A stretch of 64,000 bases of DNA, taken from Sthenelais limicola. Lineage: Eukaryota; Annelida; Polychaeta; Phyllodocida; Sigalionidae. Location of the stretch: assembly GCA_942159475.1 (NCBI GenBank), contig OW804096.1:44887744-44951743 (forward strand). Direction: 5' to 3'. Position 1 is the first letter of the stretch, and the number at the start of each line of letters is the position of its first letter. Below the pieces are notes generated by a model, which had not been told where the DNA came from, did no database searches, and saw only the letters and a list, made by a program, of their open reading frames with translations. The translations under genes were made by a program, and so were the position numbers. Positions 60,197 through 64,000 of the stretch are shown here, one piece after another.

Positions 60197-61710
60197 TGGT
60201 CTTTCCCAGCGTTGCTCTCAACAAATATTGCTTACATGGTTTTGCTTCCACTTGGGACTACATAATGTGATGAAAGTGTTTAGGCCCAATGTAGAGAAAG
60301 CATGAAGGTTATGGGTTTTTATTCCCACCTGGGACAAGTCAGTTTCCTGACCGGACTCTTTACACATATATAATATATAGGAAGTATATACCGTAGTTGA
60401 GGACCCATCTCACGACACAGATAGAGGAAGGTCGCGGGCAGCATGTGTTGGACTTCTCTCTGATGAGTCTAGTATAGTCTGAACCAATTAGCCTCTAATG
60501 GAATAAAGCAAAGGTTAAAGGTTGAGAATGGAATAAGCTCGCAGAGATAGTTCCTTAATGCCGGTTATATTGCGTTCAACCTTTACAATCAATACTTTAT
60601 TGACCTTGTAGTCGCGACAGAACACAATAAGGGGACAGAAAAACGACTGCTGCAACTGGTATAATTCTTGTTTAAAACAACTGATTTATTGTTGAAAAGT
60701 TCCAGATTCTCCTCGAGAAAATATACAGGCGTGCGTATTGCTCTAAGATTATATGCATCAGTCAGTGTCCTTTCCACCTACACAGACTGTAGCATATGTT
60801 TGTGTCCTTGTGTGTGCGTCCTTGTATGACTATTTGTGTCTGGGAATATACTATGCAGGATCAGGGTCCTGTTTCATAAGCTTAGTAAGGAAGATTTCCT
60901 TGAAGGTAATTCCTTCACTTCTGTTTCCTTGTTTTGGTAGGAGATGTGTACCATTGGAATAACAATATGTTGTGTGTAGGACATTGCTACCCTAAAACCT
61001 TTCATTACTGTAGCCCGTGACGCTAAGATAGGCCCATAAAGATGTTTCCAGACATCCCTCCAATCGAACCCCAATATCTGTTTTATTTATGATATGTCTC
61101 TAAATGTATGTAACTATTATGATATCAAAGCTTACAACATAGGCAACAAGTTGGAACAACTGTCGCTTCTAATAAATTATGTTCATTGGTCAAGTTACCA
61201 TGGCAACTGTTTTTGAAATTGTGAAAAAATAACGACCATGTAACAATCAAATCTCTCCCATTTCATGAAAACCTGATGAAAATCTTTAGCATTTGATCGA
61301 TGTTAACTGATCATGTAGCTTTAACAAAAACTAAAGACGTTTTTGCTCGGTTCTTTTTCTACCCATCTGAAAGTCATTTGACCAAAATTTTGAACGATTT
61401 TACCTTGTTGTTATTGATCTAATACTTCACAAATATCCCCATTCATATTGTGCGGTGTCACAATTAACATCGCTCTAAGGGGTACTTCATGCAGTTCATA
61501 GTCACTTATCATCGCTGACCGGTGCTCGTTTTCTTTTAGCCAATTCGATTTCAAACTATCGTACAAACATAAAACACGAACAAAATATTGATAACTCTAG
61601 TCATATAGATCAAACAACGCCTAAATTTGGCAGGGTTTCTTTTAGTTATAATAGCTGAGCTTTAAGACAAAAATGTATACATTTGAACTGTTTATAAATT
61701 AATGGAATAT

Positions 61711-61748
61711 AAAGATCGTCGGTTCGATTCACGCTTACGGCAGTTTAT
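61711..61748 (+). mobile_element. SINE B-box fragment
   Basis: GATCGTCGGTTCGATTCACG, then GCAGTTTA. It resembles the 3' half of the SINE at 27139-27228 (GGTCGTGGGTTCGATTCCC, GCAGTTTC). No A box is detectable upstream. It lies 25 bp before the inner TIR element. Confidence 0.55.
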
Positions 61749-61773
61749 CCTTTTTACACGTAAATATATATGG

Positions 61774-62971
61774 TCAGTTCTCACGAAATGGGGTCACTTG
61801 GGGCTATTTGGGGGTCAAATTTAAAATTCGTTGGAATTACTAATCCTTTACATGATCGATTGTACACATGTTTAACAATCCACATCGAAAATTGGGAACA
61901 CTAATATTAAAATCTCTCTCTGTTGCAGCCAAAATCAAGAAAAGCATAAATTTTCTTGTGTTGCGTTCCAACGCCCGTTCTAACGCCCTTCCAAAGCCCT
62001 TGAATAAAATTCGAAAATTTCTGTTTAATATTGTACCATTAAAAACAGCTGCTAAACTAAGTATTCAGCTGAAAATTTAGTGTAAAACTGATGTGTTGTC
62101 CATTTTATTGAGATATTATATGTTATGTTTTTCTGGGGCGTTGAAACGGGCGTTGAAACGCAACAATTTGTGTTGATTTATTATCATCGTTTTCTGGCCC
62201 TTCTGTGATAAACTTTTGTATTTCCTCGACCGGTAAATGTCAATTAAGGGTGAATTATCATTATTATTAGTCAAGTAATTAGTTTGGATGGAAATGTTCC
62301 TAATACTGCAACCATCTTGCAGAGGGCGTTGGAACGCAACAGGGCGTTGGAACGCAACGTTGGCACCTTGATTCAATCTAAAGAAGTCATAAATTATCTC
62401 TGGACAAAATTCTAAAAAACATGGCATAAGCCTTTATATAGATGCTTCAAGTGTTAAATTTCCGTTGACTAATCTATATAATAGTTGTAGACACTATTAA
62501 AAATGATAGGCATTGGAACACAACGTTAGGTATTCCCCAACTGTTTTTTTCACTCATTCAGGTCGTGTATAATTACTGTTATTTGTAGGTCATTTTTTAG
62601 CATTTTAATTCAAAGTCAAACTCTTGGGGAAGAACGTGGGCATATTGCTAATAACTAAATATTTATTTTTCATACCTAGATGAGCTCATAAAAGGGCGTT
62701 GAAATGCAACGCATGCACAAAATTCCTCAAAAGAAAAATTGAATTAGGAGAAATAAAAAATATTTCATGAATATATGTTTGTCGATTTTAGCCTGTATAT
62801 TGGCCATAAAATATGTATTATTTATTCAAGATAACAAAATCATATTCCCCCAGAAAGCTCTATCTATCCTGCATTTGTTGATATAACTTTTATTTAAACA
62901 CTATCAACCCCTATCGATATATCACCCTTGGAAACTTGGGAATGCCTGTAGGACCGTTTCGTGAGAATTGA
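61774..62971. mobile_element. TIR element carrying an array of palindromic 17-mers
   Basis: TCAGTTCTCACGAAATGG at the left end is inverted at the right (CCGTTTCGTGAGAATTGA), two mismatches in 18. Between them, the motif GGGCGTTGGAACGCAAC occurs exactly at 62324-62340 and 62342-62358, and exactly inverted at 61960-61976. Variants lie at 62148-62164 (1 mismatch), 62694-62710 (2) and 62508-62524 (3), and truncated units at 61977-61988 and 62136-62148. The core GCGTTNNAACGC is self-complementary. The rest of the element is AT-rich and has no credible ORF. Target-site duplication unclear. Confidence 0.72.
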
Positions 62972-63324
62972 TGGATGCCTAGGGAACTTACTTATTTCAA
63001 TCAATAAATCCTAAGAAAAATCTCTGAGAAAATTCTTCAAAATAGAAACAAATACGAAATATAGCTCTGATATTACCGGAAAATTCATAGGATCAGATCG
63101 GTCTGTTTCTGGGTCGCCCTGTGACCATCTAAATTGTAATCCACTTCGGGTAATCTACATCATGTTTACACATAATAATTATATAAAAATGTATTTATTA
63201 TTCTATTCCTTAATTGTGAAGGGCTCAAGGAATGTTCCTAACGGTAAGGAATGTCCCTTATAGGAAACTGTCCTTCCCTACAAAGCAAGGAACGTTGTAA
63301 GCAAGAACTTATGAAACGGCCCCC

Positions 63325-64000
63325 ATGTGGCTGCGGACGGCAGGTCTATGGTTTGCTAACAAGCGAACCTCAATTCATACTACTCCTATTACACAAACGA
63401 TAGATGGGCATCACGTTAAATGACTTAGAACTATATGCTTAAGAACGATGCCATATATCAAAGTGACCGGAAAATTGATACATCGTAAACTACATCGTAC
63501 GGCACCCTACTACTTGATTTCAATGTCGATGACCGCCATTCCATCGCAGCATTATGAGCAGATGCATATTTTATATTCGGTTCATTTGAAATTGATTGGC
63601 ATGAGCGTTTCTGAATGCGCATTGAGTATCAATTAAGGAAACAATCCTTTAACACGTGTCATGGGCATTGATAATCAATCTTAGCAATTACTGATGACCT
63701 TACTAACGGCCTCTGTAATGTAATAGTTAATCACTTCGAGGAGAGGTTTTTTGATGTGGTATCAATTGATAACCTGACTTTGACACGTAACCATAGATTT
63801 AGCCATATACACAACGAGTATATAATGTAATGTATACATGTATTTTAATATGTTTGCATATTTTGTACTCTGTCTGATTACCATTCTATGCCCGTGTCCA
63901 AACGAGGGGAAATACGCCGAAGTTAATATCCGTATATAAATGACATTACTTATGTTAAAATATGATGTTGTGAAACTTTAACTTGGCATAAATATGGTAT
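63325..64000. other. No gene seen
   Basis: AT-rich; the 62-codon frame at 63448-63636 has no motif or splice context. Confidence 0.4.

Larger units (their letters stand above)
60864..63324. mobile_element. Possible outer Harbinger-type element bounded by inverted ends
   Basis: GGGTCCTGTTTCATAAGC at 60864 is inverted at 63307-63324 (GCTTATGAAAC-like: ACTTATGAAACGGCCCC). The GTTTCATAAG core is typical of Harbinger/ISL2EU-like termini. Both subterminal regions repeat AAGGAA/TTCCTT blocks. No clean target-site duplication is visible and the span is 2.46 kb, so these may instead be two solitary ends of one family. The inner element 61774-62971 and a SINE piece lie inside. Confidence 0.5.

Noticed and set aside
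61868..62427. Open frames over the 17-mer array on both strands
   Set aside because: The apparent RSNARSNA-type peptide repeats are produced by the DNA 17-mer; start, length and composition do not suggest a protein.

Overview
The window looks like gene-poor, AT-rich nuclear DNA from a metazoan, most likely a marine invertebrate. The evidence is: no long ORFs or operons, good GT splice donors after short open stretches, tRNA-derived SINEs, many short terminal-inverted-repeat (TIR) DNA elements, a Ty3/Gypsy fragment, and frequent ATGTACATGTA-type simple repeats. An echinoderm-like genome would fit, but the species cannot be fixed from sequence alone. There are no rRNA genes, no intact tRNA genes, no CRISPR arrays, and nothing bacterial.

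Coding content is sparse. The one well-supported coding exon is on the minus strand at 39830-40288: 153 codons from an ATG to a consensus GTAAGT donor, with a lysine-rich N-terminus and SPxK/R motifs, gene not recognised. A decayed partial duplicate of its first 35 codons lies 667 bp away at 40852-40955. Several much shorter stretches run from an ATG to a splice donor and read like protein (1192, 3421-, 3657/4011, 9336-, 15524, 18407-, 55722-). They are tentative first-exon candidates. Two acceptor- or stop-bounded stretches (4510-4665, 46140-46353) are tentative terminal exons. None can be joined into a complete gene inside the window, so much of the window is probably intron or intergenic DNA.

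Region by region: 1-16 kb is mostly unique AT-rich or pyrimidine-rich DNA with exon candidates. 16.8-23.1 kb holds a 93-bp tandem duplication, a 315-bp TIR element with CRE palindromes in its ends, and a 1.55-kb TIR element carrying a scrambled Gypsy reverse-transcriptase piece between 43-bp direct repeats. 25.3-29.9 kb is a cluster of fold-back palindromes and tRNA-derived SINEs. 30.5-30.9 kb is a solo-LTR candidate with a 5-bp target-site duplication. 33.3-33.8 kb contains two repeat families, each with a second copy elsewhere (57.8 and 44.5 kb). 39.8-41 kb has the main exon and its pseudo-copy. 41.6-42.7 and 44.8-45.8 kb are further TIR elements, the second apparently one family member inserted into another. 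51.2-51.4 kb resembles a YR (DIRS-type) retrotransposon fragment. 60.9-63.3 kb is a nested mobile-element region. Its inner 1.2-kb element carries a striking array of a GC-rich 17-mer with a palindromic core, the most unusual signal in the window.

Functionally this is a transposon-dominated landscape. Most features are non-autonomous elements that would depend on transposases encoded elsewhere. All family names are inferences from TIRs, target-site duplications and short motifs; no database search was possible.
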